This document shows, piece after piece, positions 18,495 to 26,879 of a DNA stretch of 64,000 nt. The stretch covers positions 186,001 through 250,000 of the forward strand of contig NZ_PYGC01000002.1 in NCBI RefSeq assembly GCF_003014495.1. The letters are read 5' to 3'. Below the pieces are notes generated by a model. That model did not search any database, was not told where the DNA came from, and worked only from the letters and a program-made list of their open reading frames with translations. The position numbers and the translations under genes are program-made. Source of the stretch: Prolixibacter denitrificans. GTDB lineage: Bacteria > Bacteroidota > Bacteroidia > Bacteroidales > Prolixibacteraceae. Each line of letters opens with the position of its first letter. Position 1 is the stretch's first letter.

Positions 18495-19235
18495 GTGGAA
18501 ACAAAATCAAGAGGTATGCGAAAAGTGGCTTTGATTACCGGAAGCGCCAAGCGCATCGGACGGGCTGTTGCTTTGCATCTGGCTCAGTCAGGATGGGACT
18601 TGGCGCTTCATTTTCATCATTCGGAGACGGAGGCGGCTGAGTTAAAGAGAGAGTTAAAACACATCAACAGTCACGGTACCTATCGCCTGTTTCAGGCCGA
18701 CCTGAATCATGTTCCGGATGCGGAGAATTTGATTTCGAATGTGATTAGTGCTTTTGCCCGACTCGATTTGCTGGTGAACAATGCTTCCGTTTTTCAGCCT
18801 GGCACTATCAAAGAAACCTCTACCATGATGTTGCAGCGTAATCTGCAGGTGAATTTCGTGGCTCCTTTCATACTCACGAGGGAATTCGCGAACCATGCCG
18901 ACAATGGTGTGATCATTAATTTGGTCGATACCCGGATAAAGAAGAACAATTCCTCTCATGCTGCTTATAGTTTATCGAAAAAAGTACTTTGGGAACTAAC
19001 GAAAATGAGTGCACTGGAACTGGCACCGGCATTCCGCGTAAACGCTATTGCTCCCGGTGCTGTTCTTCCTCCGGAAGGAAAAGATGATGCTTACCTGAAT
19101 AATTTGTCCGAGAGAACACCAATGAAAGAGGCTGCCGGTTTGAAGCCGGTTTTACAAAGCCTTTCCTATATACTGGAAAATGAAAATCTGACCGGCCAGG
19201 TTTTGTTCTGCGATAGTGGTGAGCAATTGCTTTAA
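18495..19235 (+). CDS. PTR1/FolM-like short-chain dehydrogenase, probable pteridine reductase
   Basis: An NAD(P)H-dependent SDR: coenzyme motif TGSAKRIGRA at its N-terminus, NNAS and a Y-x3-K active site (AAYSLSKK). The TGxxKRIG form, with Arg in place of the usual second Gly, is the hallmark of pteridine reductases (PTR1, FolM) and marks NADPH preference. The gene stands directly before folB and folK, which supports a role in reducing dihydrofolate or dihydromonapterin. The first possible codon is a non-ATG at 18495; an ATG seven codons later (18516) gives MRKVALITG, the usual SDR start, and is my preferred initiation site. Confidence 0.85.
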   Translation: METKSRGMRKVALITGSAKRIGRAVALHLAQSGWDLALHFHHSETEAAELKRELKHINSHGTYRLFQADLNHVPDAENLISNVISAFARLDLLVNNASVFQPGTIKETSTMMLQRNLQVNFVAPFILTREFANHADNGVIINLVDTRIKKNNSSHAAYSLSKKVLWELTKMSALELAPAFRVNAIAPGAVLPPEGKDDAYLNNLSERTPMKEAAGLKPVLQSLSYILENENLTGQVLFCDSGEQLL

Positions 19236-19308
19236 CTTTTCACTGATCATTTTGTTTTTATTTACCGAAGTGCTAATTTTTAGCCTGCTAACTTAGATTC
19301 CCCTTTTT

Positions 19309-19659
19309 ATGGCCCTGATACGCATCAAAGATCTGCTCATACGCACCATCATCGGATTTAATCCCGACGAACGGAAGAATCGTCAGGATGTACTGATTAA
19401 CATCGAGATAGAAGTCGACACCCAAAAGGCGATAGAAACCGACGAACCAGATGGTATCTACGATTATAAAGCCATCACGAAACAGGTGATAAGCCTGGTG
19501 CAGGAGAGCCAGTTCAATCTGCTGGAAAAATTAACGCACACAATTCTTTCTCTTATTATGAAAGATGAGCGGGTAAAACGGGCTCGCGTTGAAGTAGACA
19601 AACCTCATGCCCTTCGTTTTGCTGAATCGGTTTCCGTTGTAATGGAGGAAAAAAGATGA
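19309..19659 (+). CDS. folB: Dihydroneopterin aldolase
   Basis: A 116-aa FolB: converts 7,8-dihydroneopterin to 6-hydroxymethyl-dihydropterin and glycolaldehyde in folate synthesis. Visible features are the N-terminal IRIKDLLIRTIIGFNPDERKNRQ (family Gly-x-x-x-x-E motif), DYKAITKQV and the C-terminal ARVEVDKPHALRFAESVSV with the catalytic Lys. Its stop overlaps the start of folK by 4 bp (ATGA), so translation is coupled. Confidence 0.95.
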   Translation: MALIRIKDLLIRTIIGFNPDERKNRQDVLINIEIEVDTQKAIETDEPDGIYDYKAITKQVISLVQESQFNLLEKLTHTILSLIMKDERVKRARVEVDKPHALRFAESVSVVMEEKR

Positions 19660-20033
19660 GCGAAATGAATACTTGCGTGGTTGGTATCGGTTCGAATATT
19701 CAACCGGAAGAGAATATCAGGGAAGCACTTCGCATTTTGGAAGGAGAGCAGACTCTTCTATCGGTTTCGGCGATGGTAGAAACCGAACCCATTGGTGTTA
19801 CCGATCAGCCGGCTTTCATCAACGGTGCGGTAAAAATCTCGACTTCGATGGCGCAAGAAGAATTTTCGGTTTATCTGAAAAATATTGAAGATCGGTTGAA
19901 ACGGGACCGTACACAGCCCCGCTTCGGACCCAGAACCATCGACCTTGATGTAGTTGTATGGAACGGTAAAGTAGTCGATCGCGATTATTATACTCGTCAG
20001 TTTCTAAAGAACGCTGTCGATGAAGTGCTCTGA
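19656..20033 (+). CDS. folK: HPPK, 6-hydroxymethyl-dihydropterin pyrophosphokinase (short form)
   Basis: FolK transfers pyrophosphate from ATP to 6-hydroxymethyl-dihydropterin, the step after FolB. The family landmarks are present: VGIGSNIQPEENI, the DQPAFINGAVKI loop and RFGPRTIDLDVVVWNG with the two Mg-binding Asp. At 125 aa it lacks the C-terminal 30 or so residues of the E. coli enzyme, ending soon after the DYY segment. The truncation is tidy and may be a lineage feature rather than damage. Confidence 0.92.
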   Translation: MSEMNTCVVGIGSNIQPEENIREALRILEGEQTLLSVSAMVETEPIGVTDQPAFINGAVKISTSMAQEEFSVYLKNIEDRLKRDRTQPRFGPRTIDLDVVVWNGKVVDRDYYTRQFLKNAVDEVL

Positions 20034-20053
20034 ATCGAACCCAATCTTATATC

Positions 20054-21229
20054 TTAACTCAAAAAAGCAACCGCTTTACTGAATACCTGCCGGAAACTTT
20101 CGTCCACGTCTTTCGCAATTCCATTATTACTTACCGGAAAAGGATTTTCGTGACTGTATGGAAATGGAAAATCCAACACTTCCATCGGAACGGGAATACT
20201 TCCTTTTCTTCCATGAAGCGTCCGGTCGATGGCATCCGGCGGCATCACCTTGTCTTTTGCCAGGGCAATCGAGTAAATCTGCTGATTGTATTTCTTGAAA
20301 AAACGTTCCCTCCTCCGTTTCTTTTTCTCAATCCGAAGCATTGTTACAAATGATTTCCACATCTCGCGAAAGCGCAGAATGCCGTACATTTTCAGAATGG
20401 CCCGTATTTCCCTGTTTCGTTTGTGGAAAAACATTTGGCGCAACGTGAAAAACGCCTGGTTGTCCATGATGTATTTCGATGCTCCGTTCATTTGGTCGAA
20501 AGTTGGACCACCGCAAAACATGAATAGCCGTGCATCTTTCAGCAATCCTTTGGGATTGGACAGGAAAAGAATTTCCGATAGAAAAGCTCCAATGGAATAA
20601 GCAAAGAAGTCTACTTTAGTTCCTTCCGGAAAGAGTTCATGTTCTCCATTCGTTATTTGTTTTAGCAAACTGACCACATCCTGGTAACTTTGCGCACCAG
20701 AAAGAAAAAACTGTTCGGGCCGCTCATCCAGCCTTGAACTTAGTGCAGCGTTCGCGAATGAAAGCTCTTTTAATTCCGCCGAGCTGGTTTTCCGTTCTTT
20801 TACCACTGAGTTCATTTCTCTTGGGTTGGTCCACTTTTTCGGCGAGCGGTTCATATGAAATGCAATGGGAAACAGGATAACTGCTTTTCCGGTGTGCTGG
20901 GCCAGGTAAAAAGCCCAAGAAAAATACTTGTCCCAGCTCCGCTCGTTAAGGCCGTGAAGCAACAAAATAGCTTCGTCCGATTTTCGGTCTTTTTCCGGAA
21001 GGAAAATGGGATACCAGAATTGGTCATTTTCGGGATAACTGGTTCCCAGTAGCTCATGATTGCTTAACGAAGCAGGAAGCAAATCCTTCCAACTACGCTT
21101 TTTTCGAAATTCCGAACGAAACTGAAAGTTCCGAATACTCACCGGGCAACTTTCCAACTGAATTTCCGGCTTGTCATCCACAAAATTGGCGGCAATCATT
21201 TGTTGCATCTCAGCGTAGTCTCTTTTCAT
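20054..21229 (-). CDS. Alpha/beta-hydrolase-fold protein, uncharacterised
   Basis: A 391-aa cytoplasmic protein starting at the ATG at 21229 (MKRDYAEMQQ); an upstream in-frame ATG at 21271 adds 14 residues and is less likely. It shows an alpha/beta hydrolase core: LLLHGLNERSWDKYFSWAFYLA (oxyanion region) and the nucleophile elbow FFAYSIGAFLSE, where the usual GxSxG is AYSIG. It resembles the uncharacterised Bacteroidota DUF6051 group, though I am not certain. The basic segment KKKRRRERFFKKYNQ is unusual. It converges on folK with 20 bp between the stops. Substrate unknown. Confidence 0.7.
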   Translation of the reverse strand: MKRDYAEMQQMIAANFVDDKPEIQLESCPVSIRNFQFRSEFRKKRSWKDLLPASLSNHELLGTSYPENDQFWYPIFLPEKDRKSDEAILLLHGLNERSWDKYFSWAFYLAQHTGKAVILFPIAFHMNRSPKKWTNPREMNSVVKERKTSSAELKELSFANAALSSRLDERPEQFFLSGAQSYQDVVSLLKQITNGEHELFPEGTKVDFFAYSIGAFLSEILFLSNPKGLLKDARLFMFCGGPTFDQMNGASKYIMDNQAFFTLRQMFFHKRNREIRAILKMYGILRFREMWKSFVTMLRIEKKKRRRERFFKKYNQQIYSIALAKDKVMPPDAIDRTLHGRKGSIPVPMEVLDFPFPYSHENPFPVSNNGIAKDVDESFRQVFSKAVAFLS

Positions 21230-21570
21230 TGTATTCTGATGGAGGTTGATAATCAGTATTTTCAGTTGCAAGTTAGCTCGATATTGACTATCAGTAGTGG
21301 TGATTTTGCTCCTTTGCCATCAATGCTTCCGATTTGGGATGGAATTGCTTTTTGGGGGATGAAATTTATTATTTCGGGATAAAAATCCAATGAAATTTTG
21401 GAGGTATGCCCGGTTATGATGACGGATGCTTTTTCCGATTTTGCGGATTTCGGCGTGAAGTGTAGTTTTGGGGCGAAAATCCGAAGGGAAAGCAACCCGG
21501 TTTCGGATCACGTAAGTAGAATATGTTTACTTTTAACAGCAGAAGAAATTAATCTCACCGTACGTGTTCT
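21230..21570. other. Intergenic region between hydrolase and LytTR genes
   Basis: About 340 bp. Open frames cross it on both strands, but none has a clear start, signal or family match. TAAGTAGAA at 21513-21521, 50 bp before the LytTR start, matches the repeat unit found downstream of the LytTR gene and may be an autoregulatory half-site. Confidence 0.4.
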
Positions 21571-22431
21571 ATGGAAAGACCCAAAAGCATACCTGAATAT
21601 TTCATCAGTAAAAGAAATATTTACGTTCAGATTGCCTTTACAACGGTTTTTGCCTATGCTTTTATCAATATTTACGAGCCGTTTGGCGCTGCTCACTGGT
21701 ACGCTATCACCAAGTGGCAGTTTCTGCTCTATTCCGGATTGTTGGTTTTATTGGGGATGGTGGTGGTGATCGTCAGCCGGGTCATCATGTACCAGATTAA
21801 TAAAGTGCGGTCGGTTTCTATTTTGCAGTACAGTTGGATGGTAGCCGCTGAAATCATCATTATGGCTGCCTTTTTCGCCCTCATCGAGGATTACGCGCTC
21901 GATGATTCGCGCACCTATGCCGAACTTTGGTTTATTGCCATTCAGAATACAGCGCTGATTCTCCTCATACCGTATGTTATCAGCTTGCTTTTTTTCGCTT
22001 TCCAGGAAAAGAAGATTAAACTCGAAAACCTCATGTTCGATTATCTGCGAAAGCCGGCTATCGATTTTATTCCCTTCCGGGATGAAAACGGTGTGATGCG
22101 CCTGAGCCTCAAAAAGAGCGATTTACTTTACCTCGAAGCCAGCGAAAATTATGTGTTGGTTCATTACCGTGTTCGAAGCGATATTAAGCAATACCTGTTG
22201 CGAAACAGTTTGAAGAAGCTGGAAAACGAGATGAAACCCCATCATATCTTGCGTTGCCACCGTTCCTATATGGTGAATATTGAGCAGGTAAAAATGATGC
22301 AAAAAGGAAAGAAAGGTCTGGAACTTCATTTGAACGGACCGGAAAATTTAGTCATTCAGGTTTCGAAAACTTACGAACCTGTCATTATTGCCGAACTCGA
22401 TCTGTTGCCTTCTGCCAGTCAATCTTTGTAG
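21571..22431 (+). CDS. Membrane-anchored LytTR-family DNA-binding regulator
   Basis: A 286-aa one-component regulator. Four predicted membrane helices fill about residues 17-150 (for example WQFLLYSGLLVLLGMVVVIV and MVAAEIIIMAAFFALIE). A linker (FQEKKIKLENLMF) leads to the LytTR domain (about 185-275) with DLLYLEASENYVLVHYR and ILRCHRSYMVNIEQV, its typical conserved core. LytTR proteins bind direct repeats about two helical turns apart; such an array lies 117 bp after this gene. No partner histidine kinase is present, so the membrane domain is presumably the sensor. Confidence 0.9.
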   Translation: MERPKSIPEYFISKRNIYVQIAFTTVFAYAFINIYEPFGAAHWYAITKWQFLLYSGLLVLLGMVVVIVSRVIMYQINKVRSVSILQYSWMVAAEIIIMAAFFALIEDYALDDSRTYAELWFIAIQNTALILLIPYVISLLFFAFQEKKIKLENLMFDYLRKPAIDFIPFRDENGVMRLSLKKSDLLYLEASENYVLVHYRVRSDIKQYLLRNSLKKLENEMKPHHILRCHRSYMVNIEQVKMMQKGKKGLELHLNGPENLVIQVSKTYEPVIIAELDLLPSASQSL

Positions 22432-22517
22432 TTGGGCAGATGGCGTTTTTCATTCTCCAAGCCTTTTATTGCACGCCCTTTTATTCTCTTATAGAAAAGA
22501 ACAAGAGAAGTGGAAAT

Positions 22518-22625
22518 CTTTCTACTGTTCTTTTTCCATCTTTCTAAGTAGAAGTACTGATCACTTATAAGTAGAAGTTTTCAAAAAGAACAGTAGAAGT
22601 TTACGAACTTATACGTAGAAGTTTT
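22518..22625. repeat. Direct-repeat array with 22-bp period, candidate LytTR binding sites
   Basis: Four copies of GTAGAAGT begin at 22548, 22571, 22593 and 22615, spacing 23, 22 and 22 bp. Copies 2 and 4 share the longer CTTATAAGTAGAAGTTTT / CTTATACGTAGAAGTTTT (17 of 18 identical). An inverted copy (TTTCTACTGTTC, 22519-22530) is the complement of GAACAGTAGAA in copy 3. Two-turn spacing of direct repeats is the known DNA geometry for LytTR proteins. Confidence 0.7.
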
Positions 22626-22812
22626 TGCTGCCCGGTCAGACTTTCGTTTTTGGAAACAAAATTGATTTCCCAAGTACTGTGATGAAGAATTGGATTTAGG
22701 TTTTATGATAAACTATGGTCACCTGAAGTTTTCAATAATTTCCACAGAAAAATGTACTCTTTAACCCTATTTGGAAAGCCATAAAACATCTGATGTTCAA
22801 TAAAAATTTTCC

Positions 22813-22820
22813 TATATTTG
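22813..22820 (+). promoter_or_regulatory. Bacteroidota -7 element for ileS
   Basis: TATATTTG, exact match to TAnnTTTG, 33 bp before the ileS ATG. No T-box or other aminoacyl-tRNA-sensing leader is visible. Confidence 0.6.
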
Positions 22821-22853
22821 TAGACTTTTAAAAACCGGAGGTTTTCAATCATT

Positions 22854-25800
22854 ATGACGAGGAAATTCAGGGAATATAAGGAGTTTGATCTATCACAAAT
22901 AAACAAGGATGTCCTGAGCTATTGGGAGCAGGACGATACGTTTCATAAATCCATGTCGACCCGCGAAGGACGTCCGACATTCGTGTTCTACGAAGGTCCG
23001 CCTTCTGCCAATGGTCAGCCGGGTATTCACCACGTAATGGCCCGTGCTATCAAAGATGTATTTTGCCGCTATAAGACCCAACAGGGTTACCTGGTAAAAC
23101 GGAAAGCCGGTTGGGATACGCATGGACTTCCGGTTGAACTGGGTGTTGAAAAAATGCTGGGCATTACCAAGGAAGACATTGGTAAGAGCATTACCGTTGA
23201 GGAATACAACGCCGCCTGCCGAAAAGAGGTGATGAAATACACCGACATGTGGGAGGACCTGACCCGAAAAATGGGTTACTGGGTGAACATGGATGACCCG
23301 TACATCACGTACGATAACCGTTACATCGAAACGCTTTGGTGGTTGTTGCGCCAACTGTACGACAAGGATATGTTGTACAAAGGGTACACCATTCAGCCGT
23401 ATTCTCCTGCTGCAGGAACCGGATTGAGCTCACACGAGCTGAACCAGCCGGGTTGCTATCGCGATGTGAAAGACACGACTTGTGTGGCTCAGTTTAAAGT
23501 GGTTCGTGACGATAAGTCGGAAAAACTTTTTGCTGACGTTGATACGGATTTGTATTTCCTGGCCTGGACCACTACGCCCTGGACCTTACCTTCGAACACA
23601 GCGCTGGCTGTAGGTGAAAAGATTCGGTACGTCCGGGTAAAAACTTTTAATCCTTATACAGGCATTCCGGTAACGGTGATCCTGTCCAAAGATTTGCTGA
23701 GAAGCTATTTCCCCGAGAAAAACGAAGAGCTTTCGCTGGAAGATTATCAACCCGGCGACAAAAAGATACCGTTTCAGATCACAGCCGAATTTACCGGCTC
23801 CGATTTGGAAGGAACAGCTTACGAGCAATTAATCCCGTGGGTAAAACCAATGGGAGACGCCTTCCGCGTTATCACCGGTGATTTTGTTACCACCGCGGAC
23901 GGTACCGGAATTGTGCACATCGCTCCTACGTTTGGTGCGGATGACGACCGTGTCGCTAAGAGAGCAGGCATTGCACCGCTGATTCTGATAGACAACGAAG
24001 GTCGTCGCCAACCCATGGTAGACAGGAAAGGCCGCTTCTTCCGTACGGAAGATCTGGATACATCGTTTGTTGACGAGAATGTCAATACAGAGTTGTATGC
24101 AGAATATGCCGGACGATATGTGAAAAATGCGTACGACGAAAGTCTGGCCGACGATGATGCAACGCTGGATGTGGATATTTCGGTGATGCTGAAGAAGGAA
24201 AACAAAGCCTTCCGTGTCGAAAAGCACGAGCACAACTATCCGCACTGTTGGCGTACCGATAAGCCGGTGCTCTACTACCCGCTCGATTCATGGTTTATCC
24301 GGACCACAGCGGTTCGTGATGATTTGATCGAACTGAATAATACCATCAACTGGAAACCGAAATCGACCGGAACAGGCCGTTTTGGTAACTGGCTGGAAAA
24401 CCTGGTTGACTGGAACCTGTCGCGTTCACGTTACTGGGGAACGCCTTTGCCTATCTGGCGTACGGAAGATGGAACTGAAGAAAAGTGTATTGGTTCGGTC
24501 GAAGAGCTTTACGGTGAAATCGAAAAGGCCGTTGCTGCCGGATTTATGGACAAGAATCCTTACGAAGGATTTGTTCCGGGCGATTACTCGAAAGAGAATT
24601 ACGACAAAATCGATTTGCATCGTCCGTATGTCGACAACATCGTATTGGTATCGGCGAAAGGTGAAAAGATGTTCCGTGAGCCCGATTTGATCGACGTTTG
24701 GTTCGACTCGGGAGCTATGCCGTTTGCGCAGATGCACTACCCGTTCGAAAACAAGGAAGTATTCGACCAGGTATTCCCGGCTGACTTCATCGCTGAAGGT
24801 GTTGACCAGACCCGTGGATGGTTCTTTACATTGCATGCGATTGCAACGATGACGAAAAAGTCGGTTGCGTTCAAGAATATTATTTCCAACGGCCTCGTGC
24901 TCGATGCCAAAGGAAACAAGATGTCGAAACGGCTCGGCAATGCAGTCGACCCGTTTGAATCGATTGAAAAATACGGTTCTGACCCGCTGCGTTGGTACAT
25001 GTTGACTAACTCGCAGCCGTGGGATAACCTGAAATTTGATATTGCGGGTGTTGAAGAGGTACGCCGCAAGTTTTTCGGTACGTTGTACAATACCTACAGC
25101 TTCTTCTCGCTTTACGCGAATGTGGATGGCTTTAGTTACAGCGAGCCGGAAGTAGCCGCTGCTGATCGCCCCGAAATTGACCGCTGGATTTTGTCGCTGC
25201 TGAACAGTTTGGTACTTGAAGTCGGCGATGCGTTGGAAAGCTACGAGCCGACGCGCGCCGGACGAGCTATTTCGGAATTTGTTACCGAGAATTTGTCGAA
25301 CTGGTACGTGCGTTTGAGCCGCAAACGCTTCTGGGGTGGTGAGTACGGTGCCGATAAGATTTCGGCTTATCAGACACTTTATACTTGCCTGGAGACGGTC
25401 GCCAAATTAGCTGCTCCGATCGCACCGTTCTACATGGAGCAGTTGTTCCGTGATTTGAACGCGGTAACCGGTCGTGATGAAGATATCTCGGTTCACCTGA
25501 CTGAATTCCCGAAAGCGGATAGTTCGCTTATCGATAAGTCGCTCGAAGAGCGGATGGATATCGCTCAGCGCGTTTCCTCGATGATTCTCGGCCTTCGCCG
25601 GAAGGAAAAACTGAAAGTGCGCCAGCCGCTGGCGAAAATTATGGTTCCAGTGCTGGATAAACATTTTAAGGAACAGTTTGAGGCTGTCCGGGATATTATT
25701 TTGACGGAAGTCAACGTTAAGGAAGTAGAATATATTGATGATACTGCAGGTATTATCAAGAAAAAGATAAAGCCTAATTTCAAGACGTTAGGTCCGAAGT

Positions 25801-26294
25801 ACGGCAAAATCATGAAGCAGATTGCTGGTGCTATCAACCAGATGTCGCAGGATGACATTGCCCGGTTCGAAAAAGAGAGTGCTTACGAACTTGTCGTTGG
25901 TGACGAAAACGTTCATCTTGGACTGGAAGATGTTGAAATTCTTTCGGAAGATATTCCGGGTTGGTTGGTCGCTAATGAAGGTGGACTGACCGTGGCGCTC
26001 GATATTGAAGTGTCGCCCGAATTGCGGCAGGAAGGAATCGCCCGTGAGTTCATTAACCGTATTCAGAATCTCCGGAAGGAAAGCGATTTTGAGGTAACCG
26101 ATAAGATTAACCTTCGAATTGCTCGTCAGGATGAGATTAATGAAGCGGTCAATAATTTTAGTGATTACATCAGTAACCAGACATTGGCTTCGAATCTCGA
26201 ACTGGTGGATGCCATTGAGGATGAAAAGGCCAGACTGGTTGAAATTGATAAAGGAGTCGAAACCTATATTATGGTTGAGAAGGTGGGAAAATAA
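22854..26294 (+). CDS. ileS: Isoleucyl-tRNA synthetase, clade 2, with GIHH signature
   Basis: A 1146-aa class I synthetase that charges tRNA-Ile. The size, the N-terminal PPSANGQPGIHH and the long C-terminal region place it in the eukaryote-like clade 2. The class-defining HIGH motif is replaced by G57-I-H-H60, that is, first and third positions swapped. The KMSKR motif (GNKMSKRLGN) is intact, and the editing CP1 domain contains TTPWTLPSNTALAV and the TADGTGIVHIAPTFG segment. Clade 2 enzymes are less sensitive to mupirocin, and the GxHH form has been linked to very strong resistance. The start ATG at 22854 follows a GGAGG. Confidence 0.97.
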   Translation: MTRKFREYKEFDLSQINKDVLSYWEQDDTFHKSMSTREGRPTFVFYEGPPSANGQPGIHHVMARAIKDVFCRYKTQQGYLVKRKAGWDTHGLPVELGVEKMLGITKEDIGKSITVEEYNAACRKEVMKYTDMWEDLTRKMGYWVNMDDPYITYDNRYIETLWWLLRQLYDKDMLYKGYTIQPYSPAAGTGLSSHELNQPGCYRDVKDTTCVAQFKVVRDDKSEKLFADVDTDLYFLAWTTTPWTLPSNTALAVGEKIRYVRVKTFNPYTGIPVTVILSKDLLRSYFPEKNEELSLEDYQPGDKKIPFQITAEFTGSDLEGTAYEQLIPWVKPMGDAFRVITGDFVTTADGTGIVHIAPTFGADDDRVAKRAGIAPLILIDNEGRRQPMVDRKGRFFRTEDLDTSFVDENVNTELYAEYAGRYVKNAYDESLADDDATLDVDISVMLKKENKAFRVEKHEHNYPHCWRTDKPVLYYPLDSWFIRTTAVRDDLIELNNTINWKPKSTGTGRFGNWLENLVDWNLSRSRYWGTPLPIWRTEDGTEEKCIGSVEELYGEIEKAVAAGFMDKNPYEGFVPGDYSKENYDKIDLHRPYVDNIVLVSAKGEKMFREPDLIDVWFDSGAMPFAQMHYPFENKEVFDQVFPADFIAEGVDQTRGWFFTLHAIATMTKKSVAFKNIISNGLVLDAKGNKMSKRLGNAVDPFESIEKYGSDPLRWYMLTNSQPWDNLKFDIAGVEEVRRKFFGTLYNTYSFFSLYANVDGFSYSEPEVAAADRPEIDRWILSLLNSLVLEVGDALESYEPTRAGRAISEFVTENLSNWYVRLSRKRFWGGEYGADKISAYQTLYTCLETVAKLAAPIAPFYMEQLFRDLNAVTGRDEDISVHLTEFPKADSSLIDKSLEERMDIAQRVSSMILGLRRKEKLKVRQPLAKIMVPVLDKHFKEQFEAVRDIILTEVNVKEVEYIDDTAGIIKKKIKPNFKTLGPKYGKIMKQIAGAINQMSQDDIARFEKESAYELVVGDENVHLGLEDVEILSEDIPGWLVANEGGLTVALDIEVSPELRQEGIAREFINRIQNLRKESDFEVTDKINLRIARQDEINEAVNNFSDYISNQTLASNLELVDAIEDEKARLVEIDKGVETYIMVEKVGK

Positions 26295-26387
26295 TTTCCC
26301 ATGTTATCAGCCATGGAAATATAAGCTGAAAAAAGTTATATTAGTCAGCTTATTTTAAGCCTGTATTCACCTTAATACTTTTACATT

Positions 26388-26765
26388 ATGGCTGAAAAAA
26401 TGCGATATTCAGATGAAGAATTGGCCGAGTTCAAGGATATCATTCTGAAGAAACTTGAGAAAGCGCGGAAGGATTACGAGTTGTACCGTAATGCTATCAC
26501 CCATGGTGACGGAAACGACACGCAAGACACTTCGCCTACATTTAAAGTGCTGGAAGAAGGAGCTGCAACCCTTTCTAAAGAAGAAGCCGGTAAATTAGCT
26601 CAACGTCAGCAAAAATTCATTCAGCACCTCGAAGCTGCATTAATCCGTATCGAAAACAAAACCTACGGTATTTGCCGCGAAACAGGAAAATTGATTTCGA
26701 AAGAACGACTGCGTGCTGTTCCTCATGCTACGCTCAGTATCGATGCAAAAAACAAGCAACGGTAA
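26388..26765 (+). CDS. TraR/DksA-family protein without zinc-binding cysteines
   Basis: A 125-aa protein of the DksA type, which binds the secondary channel of RNA polymerase. It has the coiled-coil hairpin (about 8-90) with D44-x-x-D47 at the tip (GNDTQDTSP) and a C-terminal globular part GICRETGKLISKERLRAVPHATLSI. Only one Cys (C96) remains of the CxxC...CxxC zinc finger, as is usual for the Bacteroidota members. It probably adjusts initiation with or without ppGpp. It lies between ileS and lspA, but a terminator separates it from lspA. Confidence 0.9.
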   Translation: MAEKMRYSDEELAEFKDIILKKLEKARKDYELYRNAITHGDGNDTQDTSPTFKVLEEGAATLSKEEAGKLAQRQQKFIQHLEAALIRIENKTYGICRETGKLISKERLRAVPHATLSIDAKNKQR

Positions 26766-26820
26766 TTGTTCGTGCAGAGGTTACTGGATGAAGGTTGTAA
26801 AAAATAAATGACTTATTTTG

Positions 26821-26854
26821 TCCGGGGTGGAATTCTGCGCTCCGGATTTTTTTT
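26821..26854 (+). terminator. Rho-independent terminator after the DksA-like gene
   Basis: Stem TCCGGGGT (26821-26828) with GCTCCGGA (26839-26846), 8 bp including G-T pairs, followed by eight T. Confidence 0.75.
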
Positions 26855-26879
26855 AATGGTTTGTTGAAAATATAGGATA

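Noticed and set aside
21262-21495. Minus-strand open frame of 77 codons between hydrolase and LytTR genes
   Set aside because: No recognisable start signal, overlap with the hydrolase start, and no family match. I could not exclude a short protein or a dispersed intergenic repeat.
22518-22625. Direct-repeat array as a CRISPR
   Set aside because: Units are 8-18 bp at 22-bp spacing, too short and too close for repeat plus spacer, and no cas gene is present.
23829-24245. Long antisense frames within ileS, the CoA-disulfide-reductase-like gene, pit and others
   Set aside because: They lie opposite strongly conserved proteins, follow from codon composition, and have no signal or family features.
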